This document shows, piece by piece, positions 15,820-29,769 of a DNA stretch of 64,000 bases. The stretch covers positions 7,316,001-7,380,000 of the forward strand of contig NZ_CP134609.1 of NCBI RefSeq assembly GCF_031844705.1, read 5' to 3'. Under the pieces are notes generated by a model. That model made no database searches. It saw only the letters and a list, made by a program, of their open reading frames with translations, and was not told where the DNA came from. This DNA is from Streptomyces sp. ITFR-16 (GTDB taxonomy: Bacteria > Actinomycetota > Actinomycetes > Streptomycetales > Streptomycetaceae). Every line of letters starts with the position of its first letter. Position 1 is the first letter of the stretch. A program made the translations under genes and the position numbers.

Positions 15820-17721
15820 TCACACCGGCGGGTGGCTGACGAGAAGGTCGTCGGAGGTCGCCGCGAGCAGCCGGCCCGCGTACGAGGCGAGCGCCCTGGC
15901 CGCAGGGAAGGGGCTGCCCGGGGTGAAGGGCGCGTCGGAGACGACCGGCGGACGCGTGAGCAGCCCGTCCGGGCCCACCGCGTACAGACGGGCGTTGAGC
16001 ACGGTCAGGGCCGCCGCCTTGCCCGCCGGGCCCAGGACGGTCCACGGGGCGTCGGGGTGCAGCGCCGGGCGGTGGTGCAGGGTGTCGTCGTGCGGGGTCA
16101 CCGCGAACAGCGTGTTGTCGCACATCGCCAGCGCGGACGTCCCCTCGGGGACCGTTCCCGCCGGGATCCAGGGCGAGGGGCCCGGCACCGGCGCGCGGGT
16201 CAGCAGCCGGTCGTCGGCGGAGACCGCGAGCAGGGCCAGCGGTGTGGGGTGGCACGCCTCGCGGGGTGCGGCCAGACAGCGGATCCCGGGTGCCGGTCCC
16301 GGCCCGGGCGGGCAGACGGCCCACGGCATGTTCTGGTCGGACGGCTCGCGGTGGAGCAGGGTCCTGCCGTCCTCGGCCACGGCGAAGAGCAGTCCCTCGC
16401 AGGCGGCGAGCGCCCGCAGCCCCGGCGCCGGGCCGATGGTGTGCCAGGCGGGCCGGGGGGACGTACCGCCGAGACGGTCGAGGACGTTGCGGGTGACGCG
16501 GTCCACGACCGGATCGTGCAGCGCCCGCCCCCAGTTGATGGTCGCCGCGTTGAAGACGGTGCCGGCGCCCAGCCGGAAGACGCCCATGGTCGCCCAGCCG
16601 CCCTGCCCGTACGTACGCCAGTGCCGCAGGTCGGCGGTGGCGAGGACGGCGAAGGAGCGCGGGGTGCCGTCGCGGCCCGTGGCCCGGGGCACCCCGGCCG
16701 ACCAGTCGAGTTCGGCGGCGTCGGTCTCGTAGCCGAGGGCGCCCCGGGCGAACGTGTCCCCGTCGGACAGTCCGGTGCCCTCGAAGACCCAGTGAGCGGC
16801 GAAGCGGACCGTGTAGGACTCGCGGCCGATCACACCCATGCCTTCGCCCCACGCGCCGGCGCCGTTGCGGAAGCTGACCCCGGTCATGGTGTTCTCGGGG
16901 CGGTCGACGGGCGAGCTGGACCACTCGACGGTGGTGCGGCGCGGATCCACGGCGGTGACGGGGTCGGCGGAGGCGTCGCGGTGGCAGACCATCGTGCGGC
17001 CCCCGTCCTCCAGGCGCATCTGCCACCAGGAGGTGTTGCCCGCGAACACGGCCAGGTTGCCGCCCTTGCGGACGAAGGTCTCGACACTGTCGCGCATCCC
17101 GGCCGACCAGTACTCGTCGTGCCCGTTGACCACCAGCAGACGGTAGGAGGACAGGAGTTCGTGCCCCTCGTCCAGATCGAGGCCTGAGCAGAACTCGACC
17201 GGATAGCCGGCCTCCGGGAGCCACCGCAGCAGCGGCTCCTCCCAGCGCTCCGGCGGCGGCCCGCCCCCGGGATCGGTGAACGACACCCGCGCGGCGCGGC
17301 CCGGCTCCTCCGCGTAGTAGATGCTGCGGCCCGGCTGACCCGCGCGGTGATAGGCGCGCCAGGTGGCGAACGGGACGGAGACGAGCACGGCGGAGGTGGC
17401 CGCGGGCCGTGCCGCGCGGACCACGAACCACACCTCGTGCTCCGGGTCCCGCTCCGGCTCAGGCGTCTCGGGACGGGCGTCGTGGAAGCGGGCCACGTAC
17501 AGAGAACTCGGCCAGTGGGGCGGGACATCGAGGGTCCAGCCGGTCCCGTGGAGAAGTGCGCGGGTCATCGCGCGCCCGCTGACGGCATCGGTGACGACCA
17601 CCTGGCCGGTCAGCGGGCCGCCGTCGCCGGCGGTCACGCCGAACCGCATGCGGCCGCCCTGGACACACGAGGTCGTCTCCGCACGGGCCACCGGCCGGGG
17701 GACGGCGCCGCCCGCGCTCAT
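15820..17721 (-). CDS. N,N-dimethylformamidase beta-subunit-like protein with lectin-like C-terminus
   Basis: The 633-residue protein has an N-terminal beta domain (about 25-110) and a catalytic-like domain resembling the large subunit of N,N-dimethylformamidase (about 110-430). In the latter, VNGHDEYWS and GGNLAVFAGNTSWWQ are the best-kept segments. About 200 residues of WxxxGPxPGLxALAA-type repeats follow, reminiscent of a tachylectin-2-like propeller. It is the last gene of the NRPS operon and overlaps the free condensation gene by ATGA. It might act on an amide or formyl group of the product, but that is a guess from context. There is no signal peptide. Confidence 0.7.
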   Translation of the reverse strand: MSAGGAVPRPVARAETTSCVQGGRMRFGVTAGDGGPLTGQVVVTDAVSGRAMTRALLHGTGWTLDVPPHWPSSLYVARFHDARPETPEPERDPEHEVWFVVRAARPAATSAVLVSVPFATWRAYHRAGQPGRSIYYAEEPGRAARVSFTDPGGGPPPERWEEPLLRWLPEAGYPVEFCSGLDLDEGHELLSSYRLLVVNGHDEYWSAGMRDSVETFVRKGGNLAVFAGNTSWWQMRLEDGGRTMVCHRDASADPVTAVDPRRTTVEWSSSPVDRPENTMTGVSFRNGAGAWGEGMGVIGRESYTVRFAAHWVFEGTGLSDGDTFARGALGYETDAAELDWSAGVPRATGRDGTPRSFAVLATADLRHWRTYGQGGWATMGVFRLGAGTVFNAATINWGRALHDPVVDRVTRNVLDRLGGTSPRPAWHTIGPAPGLRALAACEGLLFAVAEDGRTLLHREPSDQNMPWAVCPPGPGPAPGIRCLAAPREACHPTPLALLAVSADDRLLTRAPVPGPSPWIPAGTVPEGTSALAMCDNTLFAVTPHDDTLHHRPALHPDAPWTVLGPAGKAAALTVLNARLYAVGPDGLLTRPPVVSDAPFTPGSPFPAARALASYAGRLLAATSDDLLVSHPPV

Positions 17722-19160
17722 CGGCCGGCGCCTTCCGTCACGAGGAGTCCGGGCAGCGCCGCCAGCGGGGGCGGGGTTCCGGCCGACGAGGACACGACGA
17801 CCTCCTCGATGGCGCGAAGGTGGGCATGGATGGCGGCCGGCGGCAGAAACGCGGTGTCGGCGGTGAGCGTGACGGTCAGGGCACTGTCGTCCCCGCTCAC
17901 ATGCAGGCAGTACCGGCAGGCGACACGCTCCTGCGTCGCGGGGAAGTCGAGCACGCTGCGGCGGCGGAGCGCGGCGAGTTCGTCCGGCCCCGGCGCCGGG
18001 CGCGGGCCGGTGGGCCGTTCCACCAGCCGCATGTCGTTGAAGCAGCAGTACGGATGCACCTCGACGCCCCGCTCGACGGCCGCCCGCTCCAGCAGGGCGT
18101 CCCAGTCGGCGGGATCGTAGGCGGCGGCACGGTACCCGGCGAGCGCGGCGGGCCAGGCCCCCGCCAGCAGGTCGGTGAAGTCGGCTTCCGGGCCCGGCAC
18201 ATCGTCCATGCGCAGGACGAACAGCGCGTCCTGGGACAGCGTGGTGACCAGGGTGCGGTGGCCCTGTGCCGCGCGGTTGCCCGCGATCGGCATGACCGCC
18301 GCGACGGAGTGCCCCTGACCGGCGGCGACCAGCGCGGCCGAAGCCGTGAGCAGCACCGTCGATCCGCTGACCCGGTGCGCGGCCGCCACCGCCTCGACGG
18401 CCCGGGGGAGCGCGGCGGAGACCAGCCGGCCCGTCCAGAAGCGCGGGGTGCGCGGATCGGCGACCGGCGTCGGGAACATGGTCGGCGGCGCCGCCCGCAG
18501 CCCGTTCTCCCAGTGGGCGAGCGCGGCCCGGCCGGAGCGCCGGCCGGCCGGGGAGGCCTGGTGCCGGGCGAGGTCGAGCGGCGTCTCGGCGCACGCGGGA
18601 CCCGCCGAACCGCGCCGGGCCAGCAGCCGCAGATCGCGGACGAGGACCTCGGCGCCGTGCCCGTCGGTGGCCAGATGGCACAGCGCCAGCACCACATGCG
18701 TGATGCGCCCTTCGTGGCGGACGGCGCCGAACCGTACGGGCCACTCGCCCGCGTAGTCGAAACGGCCGGCCGTGAGGGACGACAGCAGCTCCTCGGCGGC
18801 GTCCCCCGCTCCGGCCGGGTCGGACACGTCGCGGACGCGGACCCCCACCAGCCCCTCCGCGTACAGGCGTTGGCGGGTCCCTCCCGCGTCCTCGGTCACG
18901 ATCCGCGTACGCAAAGCCTCGTGGCGGAGCATCAGCGCGGCGAGTGCACCCGTCAGCCGGGGCAGGCCGACCGGCGCGCCCCGGTCGGCGAGGGGCAGGA
19001 CGCGGCCGATGTTGAAGTAGTGGTCGTTGGGCACGGTGCGCCCGATGGCGTGCCAGATCGCGCGCTGGCCCCAGGTGAGCGGGGCGTCGCCGGTCCGGCC
19101 GCCCGCGAACGGGACGTCCGCCGTCGCGCCGGCCTGGGCGCGGACCGCCGCCGCCGTCAC
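17718..19160 (-). CDS. Stand-alone NRPS condensation domain protein
   Basis: The 480-residue protein is a single condensation-superfamily domain. The active-site motif reads CHLATDG instead of HHxxxDG: the second His and the Asp are kept, while the first His is Cys. An N-terminal TWGQRAIWHAIG motif and a late GNRAAQGHRTLVTTLSQDALFVLR segment fit the fold. The start is GTG at 19160 in a GTGA overlap with the carrier-protein gene. It probably joins or transfers a unit tethered to the free carrier. A non-canonical role such as ester formation or intercepting another carrier is possible. Confidence 0.8.
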   Translation of the reverse strand: MTAAAVRAQAGATADVPFAGGRTGDAPLTWGQRAIWHAIGRTVPNDHYFNIGRVLPLADRGAPVGLPRLTGALAALMLRHEALRTRIVTEDAGGTRQRLYAEGLVGVRVRDVSDPAGAGDAAEELLSSLTAGRFDYAGEWPVRFGAVRHEGRITHVVLALCHLATDGHGAEVLVRDLRLLARRGSAGPACAETPLDLARHQASPAGRRSGRAALAHWENGLRAAPPTMFPTPVADPRTPRFWTGRLVSAALPRAVEAVAAAHRVSGSTVLLTASAALVAAGQGHSVAAVMPIAGNRAAQGHRTLVTTLSQDALFVLRMDDVPGPEADFTDLLAGAWPAALAGYRAAAYDPADWDALLERAAVERGVEVHPYCCFNDMRLVERPTGPRPAPGPDELAALRRRSVLDFPATQERVACRYCLHVSGDDSALTVTLTADTAFLPPAAIHAHLRAIEEVVVSSSAGTPPPLAALPGLLVTEGAGR

Positions 19161-19423
19161 GGGGCGCCCTCCTCGGCCAGCCGCCGCACCCGTGCGGTGA
19201 GTCCGGCCAGTCCCTCGGCGTACAGCGCCCGGTCGCCGAGGTCGATCAGGACGCCGTACTCCGACTCCAGGCCGTCGGCCAGCCGCAGCAGGGAGAGGGA
19301 GCTGACGCCGAGCGCGGCGAGGGATTCGTCGGAGTCCACGATCTCGGCGGCGCGGATCCCGCCGTCCGTGGCCCGCTCGACGAGCAGGGCCAGGTGCTCG
19401 CGGGTCGGGGCGTGCGCGCTCAC
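19157..19423 (-). CDS. Free-standing peptidyl/acyl carrier protein
   Basis: The 88-residue helical protein carries a phosphopantetheine site LGVSSLSLL, with Ser42 as the attachment residue. It is preceded by an acidic DSDESLAAL helix, typical of carrier proteins. The canonical LGxDS is LGVSS here. The start is GTG at 19423 (GTGA overlap with MbtH) and the end overlaps the condensation gene in the same way. Gene order suggests that it serves the adjacent free condensation domain and perhaps the acyl ligase at 22679-24178. Confidence 0.8.
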   Translation of the reverse strand: MSAHAPTREHLALLVERATDGGIRAAEIVDSDESLAALGVSSLSLLRLADGLESEYGVLIDLGDRALYAEGLAGLTARVRRLAEEGAP

Positions 19424-19644
19424 CGGGCACCGCCGGCCTGCGCCGCCGCCTCGGCGGCCAGCCGGCGACGCAGACCGAGCGGCCGGATGTCCGGCCACAC
19501 CCGGTCCACGTGCGCCACGCACTCCTCCTCGGTGCCGCTGAAGCCCTCGGCCCGCCAGCCTGCGGGCAGCGGTGTGCCCTCCGGCCAGAGGGCGTGCTGC
19601 TCCTCGTCGTTGACGGCCACGAGATAGCGGGTCTGATCGCTCAT
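19420..19644 (-). CDS. MbtH family protein
   Basis: The 74-residue protein has the MbtH signature NDEEQHALWPEGTPLPAGW and a second conserved stretch CVAHVDRVWPDIRPLGLR. MbtH proteins bind NRPS adenylation domains and are often needed for their solubility and activity. Three adenylation domains in this operon are potential clients. An AAGGAGT site overlaps the end of the Gly-module gene and drives a well-placed ATG at 19644. Confidence 0.93.
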   Translation of the reverse strand: MSDQTRYLVAVNDEEQHALWPEGTPLPAGWRAEGFSGTEEECVAHVDRVWPDIRPLGLRRRLAAEAAAQAGGAR

Positions 19645-19649
19645 GGGGG

Positions 19650-22600
19650 TTACTCCTTGCGCAGGGCGGTGACGGCGGCGGAGACGCCGTGCACGGTCGG
19701 GGCGTCGAAGAAGACGTCGAGAGGGACGTCCACACCGAGGCCCCGGTGGATACGGGCGGCGATGGCGGTGATGGTCAGTGAATGGCCGCCGAGGTCGAAG
19801 AGGTCCTCGTCGGGCCCGAGGTCGTCCAGCTCCAGGACCTCGCGCCAGATGGCGAGCACCGCCTCGGCGGTGGGGTCGAGCCCCGGTTCCCCGTCCTCGG
19901 CGGGCGCCGGCCTGCGGTCCGGGACCGGCTCGGGGAGTGCGGCCCGGTCCAGTTTGCCGTTGGGGGTCAGCGGAAACGCGTCCAGCACGGTGTACGTGCC
20001 GGGAACGGCGGCGGCGGGGAGCGTGGCGGACAGATGGGCGTGCAGCTCCTGTGCGGTGGGCGCCGGCCCGGCGGGAACGACGTACGCGCAGAGCCGCCGG
20101 TCGCCGTCCGCACCGTGCACCGCGGCCGCCGCCTGGGCCACCGAGGGGTGCGAGGCCAGCCGAGTCTCGATCTCCCCCAGCTCGATCCGGTGGCCGCGCA
20201 GCTTGACCTGGGTGTCGGAGCGGCCGACGTAGACGAGACCGCCGCCCGCCCGGCGCCGGACGAGGTCGCCCGTGCGGTACAGGCGCGCTCCCGGCGGACC
20301 GTACGGGTCGGGGACGAAACGCGTCGCCGTCAGGCCGGGGCGGTGCCGGTAGCCGTGCGCCAGGCCCGCGCCGCCGAGGAAGAGCTCGCCCGGCAGCCCG
20401 TACGGGACGGGGCGCAGCCGCTCGTCCAGGACGTAGGCCCGGGTGTTGGCGAGCGGTTCGCCGATCAGGACCTCCCCGTCGTCGGTCACGGCGGGTTCCG
20501 CCAGGGAGGACCAGATGGTCGTCTCGGTCGGTCCGTAGACGTTCACCAGCCGCTTGCTCGCGGCGGTCAGCTCCCCGGCCAGGGACGGGGGCAGCGCCTC
20601 GCCGCCCGTGAGCGCGGTGAGCCCCGCCGCCGCGCCGCTGAGGCCCGCGTCCAGGAGCAGCCGCCATCCGCTGGGCGTGGCCTGGACGTGTGTGATCCCC
20701 TCGCCGTGGATGAGGCCGAGGAGCGCGGGGCCGTCGCGATGGCCGCCCTCCGGTACGAGGACGACGCGCCCTCCGCTGATCAGGGGCAGGAGCAGTTCGA
20801 CCGCCGAGATGTCGAAGGACAGCGAGGTGAGCCCGAGCCAGCGGTCCTCCGGGCGGGAGTCCAGATGGTCGCGCAGCGCCCCCAGGACGTTCGCGAGCGC
20901 GGAGTGGGGCACCTCCACCCCCTTGGGACGCCCGGTCGACCCGGAGGTGTAGAGGACGTAGGCGGGATGGTCGGGCGACGGGCCCGGGGGCGGTGCCGGG
21001 GTGTCCGTGCCGTCGGGCGCGAGATCGGCCGGTACGAGATCGCCGGGGCCGTCCGCCCGCGTGGTGATCCGCAGCGCGAGCCGGGAGTCGGACCGGATGA
21101 AGGCCAGCCGCTCGGCCGGGTAGCCGGGATCGAGCGGCAGATAGGCGGCGCCGCAGGCCAGGGAGGCGAGCACCGCGACCAGTTGGTCCCGCCCGCGCGG
21201 CAGCCCGATGCCGACGAGGGCGCCGGGACCCGCGCCGCGCCGGCGCAGCGCGGCGGCCGCGTGCGCGACGAGAGCGGAGAGTTCGCGGTACGTCAGGGCC
21301 TCGTCGCCGCAGACGACGGCGACCGCGTCGGGGCGGTCCGCCACCGCCCGGGCGAACAGCTCGGGCACGGTCCTGCGGGGGAGTTCCGGCCGGGGGGCCG
21401 GCGCGGCGAGCTGGTCCGACCGCTCCTCGGGCGTCAGTACGGGCAGGTCGCCGACCGGGGTGCCGGGGTCGGCCAGGACAGCGTCGAGCAGGGTCGTCCA
21501 GTGTCCGGCGATGCGCCGCGCCGACTCGGCGGTCAGGGCGTCGGCCCGGTACTGCAGGCTCACCCCGATCCCGGTTCCGGCGTCGACGAGCTGGAGGTGG
21601 AGCAGATTGCGCGCGGTGCCGCAGAAGCCGATCCAGTGGACCTCGGCGCGCACGCCGGCACCGAAGCCGGGCACCGGCCCGGCCGCCGGACGGCGCCGGT
21701 AGCTCAGCGAGAGCGGGGTGAGGGCGGTGCGCGGGGTCAGGCCGCGCACACAGCGGCCGAGCGGGACGGCCCGGTGGCGGTACAGGGCCCGCAGCTCGGC
21801 CCGGACGGACTGGGACCAGACGGCGAACGGCGCGGCGGGGTCGGCCGTGCTGAAGAGCGGCAGCTCGTTGACGGCCGGCCCCACGCCGACCGCCGTGTCG
21901 CGCGGGCGCACCGACAGCTCGACAGCCGTGACCGGGGCGGGGTCGCCGTAGCGGGCGAGCAGCGCGTGCCAGGACGCGGTGAGGAGTTCGAAGCGGGTGA
22001 GCCCGAGCCGGCGCGCCGTCGTGTCCAGGAGCGCGCTCCGCCCCGGTCCGAGGCCGAACGGGATCTCGGCGCCCGGCCCCGGAGTCGTACCGGCGGCGGG
22101 GGAGGGGACGAGCCCCGGCAGGGCGGGCGTGGCCGGCTCCCGCCAGCGGCCCGCCCAGTACGCCTCCGCGTCCGCGAGGACCCCGGGCGCCGGCTCGACG
22201 GCCGGCTGCGGGGGGACGGGAGTGAGGGGGCCGCCCCGGTAGGCGGTGGCCAGGTCGCCGACCAGCCGGTCCTTGGACTCGCCGTCGAAGACGAGGTGAT
22301 GGGCGGTCAGGACCAGGACGTGCCGTACGGGGGACAGCCGGAAGAGGACGAAGCGGTGCGGCGGCCCGTGGACGAGGTCGAAGGGAAGGGACCTCTCCCG
22401 GGCGAGGAGCGCGTCGAGTTCGGCACCGGTGCACTCGATGACCTGTGGACGCGAGGGCCCGGTTCCGGGCCCGGGGGTGCCGTCGGGGGCGAACACCGTG
22501 CTGAGGACGGGGTGATGGGCGGCGACGGCGGAACAGGCCCGCACCATGGCATCGGCGTCGAGGGGCCCGTCCAGGTCCACGCGCACGGTCAGGTGATAGG

Positions 22601-22682
22601 CGGCAGCGGTGTCCAGCGTGCGCTCGGTGAGCCAGATGCCGTGCTGGGCGGGGCTGAGGACAGGACTGAGGGGCGCATTCAC
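19650..22682 (-). CDS. NRPS module C-A-T, predicted glycine-activating
   Basis: The 1010-residue protein has a condensation domain (about 1-440, AHHLVFDG motif intact), an adenylation domain (about 455-935; LYTSGSTGRPKG, NVYGPTETT, YRTGDL and NGKLDR motifs) and a carrier domain (about 945-1005; DLGGHSLT). The ten specificity residues read by eye from the A4-A5 region are D-I-V-Q-L-G-V-I-W-K, very close to the classical glycine code. The start is GTG at 22682, overlapping the ligase stop (GTGA). There is no thioesterase, although it lies downstream of the TE-bearing gene, so biosynthetic order may not follow gene order. Confidence 0.92.
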   Translation of the reverse strand: MNAPLSPVLSPAQHGIWLTERTLDTAAAYHLTVRVDLDGPLDADAMVRACSAVAAHHPVLSTVFAPDGTPGPGTGPSRPQVIECTGAELDALLARERSLPFDLVHGPPHRFVLFRLSPVRHVLVLTAHHLVFDGESKDRLVGDLATAYRGGPLTPVPPQPAVEPAPGVLADAEAYWAGRWREPATPALPGLVPSPAAGTTPGPGAEIPFGLGPGRSALLDTTARRLGLTRFELLTASWHALLARYGDPAPVTAVELSVRPRDTAVGVGPAVNELPLFSTADPAAPFAVWSQSVRAELRALYRHRAVPLGRCVRGLTPRTALTPLSLSYRRRPAAGPVPGFGAGVRAEVHWIGFCGTARNLLHLQLVDAGTGIGVSLQYRADALTAESARRIAGHWTTLLDAVLADPGTPVGDLPVLTPEERSDQLAAPAPRPELPRRTVPELFARAVADRPDAVAVVCGDEALTYRELSALVAHAAAALRRRGAGPGALVGIGLPRGRDQLVAVLASLACGAAYLPLDPGYPAERLAFIRSDSRLALRITTRADGPGDLVPADLAPDGTDTPAPPPGPSPDHPAYVLYTSGSTGRPKGVEVPHSALANVLGALRDHLDSRPEDRWLGLTSLSFDISAVELLLPLISGGRVVLVPEGGHRDGPALLGLIHGEGITHVQATPSGWRLLLDAGLSGAAAGLTALTGGEALPPSLAGELTAASKRLVNVYGPTETTIWSSLAEPAVTDDGEVLIGEPLANTRAYVLDERLRPVPYGLPGELFLGGAGLAHGYRHRPGLTATRFVPDPYGPPGARLYRTGDLVRRRAGGGLVYVGRSDTQVKLRGHRIELGEIETRLASHPSVAQAAAAVHGADGDRRLCAYVVPAGPAPTAQELHAHLSATLPAAAVPGTYTVLDAFPLTPNGKLDRAALPEPVPDRRPAPAEDGEPGLDPTAEAVLAIWREVLELDDLGPDEDLFDLGGHSLTITAIAARIHRGLGVDVPLDVFFDAPTVHGVSAAVTALRKE

Positions 22683-24174
22683 AGGGTGGCCTCGGGGTGG
22701 TCTGGGGCGAGGAGCGGGCGCAGTTCGCGCTTGAGGACCTTGCCGGCCTCGTTACGGGGGAGTGCGTCGCGGAACAGCACGGTGGCGGGCAGCTCGTGGA
22801 CGGCGAGGTGATCGAGCAGGAAGCCGCGCAGGGCGGCGGCGGTCAGACCGGGTTCGGACACCACCACGGCCGCCACGACGCTCCCCAGCACGGGGTGCGG
22901 GACGCCGACCGCAGCCGCGTCCCGCACCTGCGGATGCGCGTGCAGGGCGTTCTCGACCTGGAGCGTGGAGACCTTGTGGGCCCCGGACTTGACGACGTCG
23001 CGCTCCCGGTCGAGCAGATGCAGGAAGCCCTCCTCGTCGACACGGCCGAGATCGCCCATGCGCACCCAGCCGCCCTGGAAGACCTCGCTGTCGGCCTCGC
23101 CCAGGTACGCCCGCGGAGCCGCGGCCGACCGCAGCCACAGCTCACCCGCCCCGCCCGCCGGGACCGGGGTCCCCTCGGGAGTGGTCACCCGCAGACCGGC
23201 GAGCGAGGCGGGCCGCCCGGGAGAGGCCGGGCGGGCCGGATCGAACAGCAGGGTGATCTGCGCGGGCGCCGCCTCGGTGGAGGTGTAGTAGTTGACGATC
23301 TGGGCCTTCGGGAAGGCCCGGCCGAGCCCGAGCGCGACCGGCTGGGGCAGGGCGGCCGCCGTGGAGCCGACCAGCCGTACGGCGTCGCGCGCATCCGAGA
23401 ACCTGGGATCGGCGAGGGCCGGGGACGCCAGCAGCTCGATCGCCATGGCGGGGACGAGGAAGACGCTTCCGATGCCGTGCTCCGACAGCAGACGCAGGAA
23501 CCGGGCCGGGGTGAACTGCGGGGCGGTGACACAGGTGGCGTACGCGTTCAGCGCGTTGACCAGCATCGTCTGCCCGGCGTTCGTGCCGACCGGGAAGGCG
23601 TGCAGGAAGGCGGCGGAGTGGCGCAGCGGCCGGCGGCGCTCGTCCAGCGTGCAGCCGTACGCCAGATTGGCGTGGCGGGCGCCGACCGCCTTGGGGGTTC
23701 CGGTGGTGCCGGAGGTGTAGAGGATCTGGGCGAGATCACCGGGCGCGGGGTCGGGCAGGTCCGGCCGGGCGGGGTGGCCCTCGGCGTCCGCCTCGGTCAG
23801 CACGGCTGTCCTGTCCGGGAGCCCGGCCGGCAGGTCCCCGCCGCTGTGCAGCAGGAAGCGCGCCCCCGCGTCGGTGAGGGCGTACGCCGTCGCGGCGGGC
23901 GCGGACCGGTCGGACAGCGGGACCGCCACCCCGCCGGCCCGCAGCACCGCGAGGAACGCCACGGCGAAATCCGTCCACCGGCTCGTGCCGTGATGCAGCA
24001 CGACGCGGTCCCCGGGCCGGACTCCGGCGGCGCGCAGCGCTGAGGCGTACGCACCCGAACGGGCCTGCCAGGAAGCGAAGTCGAGCCGCTCGCCGCCGGT
24101 GACGAGGGCGGTGCGCCCGCCGTCCGAGGCGGCGCGGTGGGCGAGCAGGGCGGGCAGGGTGGCGGCCGCGTGGG

Positions 24175-24178
<4 letters not shown>
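22679..24178 (-). CDS. AMP-dependent synthetase/acyl ligase
   Basis: The 499-residue ANL-superfamily enzyme has the P-loop ILYTSGTTGTPKAV, A5-like NYYTSTEAAP, GDLGRVDEEGFLHLLDRERDVVKSG and the C-terminal lysine motif NEAGKVLKREL, so both half-reactions should work. The A4-type segment (HAFPVGTNAG) lacks the HNYPLSSPG pattern of 2,3-dihydroxybenzoate or salicylate ligases, which argues against an aryl-acid siderophore starter. It may activate a fatty or other carboxylic acid and pass it to the free carrier protein or to a condensation domain. ATGA overlap with the NRPS-MFS gene shows co-translation. Confidence 0.85.
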
Positions 24179-29765
<5,587 letters not shown>

Positions 29766-29769
<4 letters not shown>

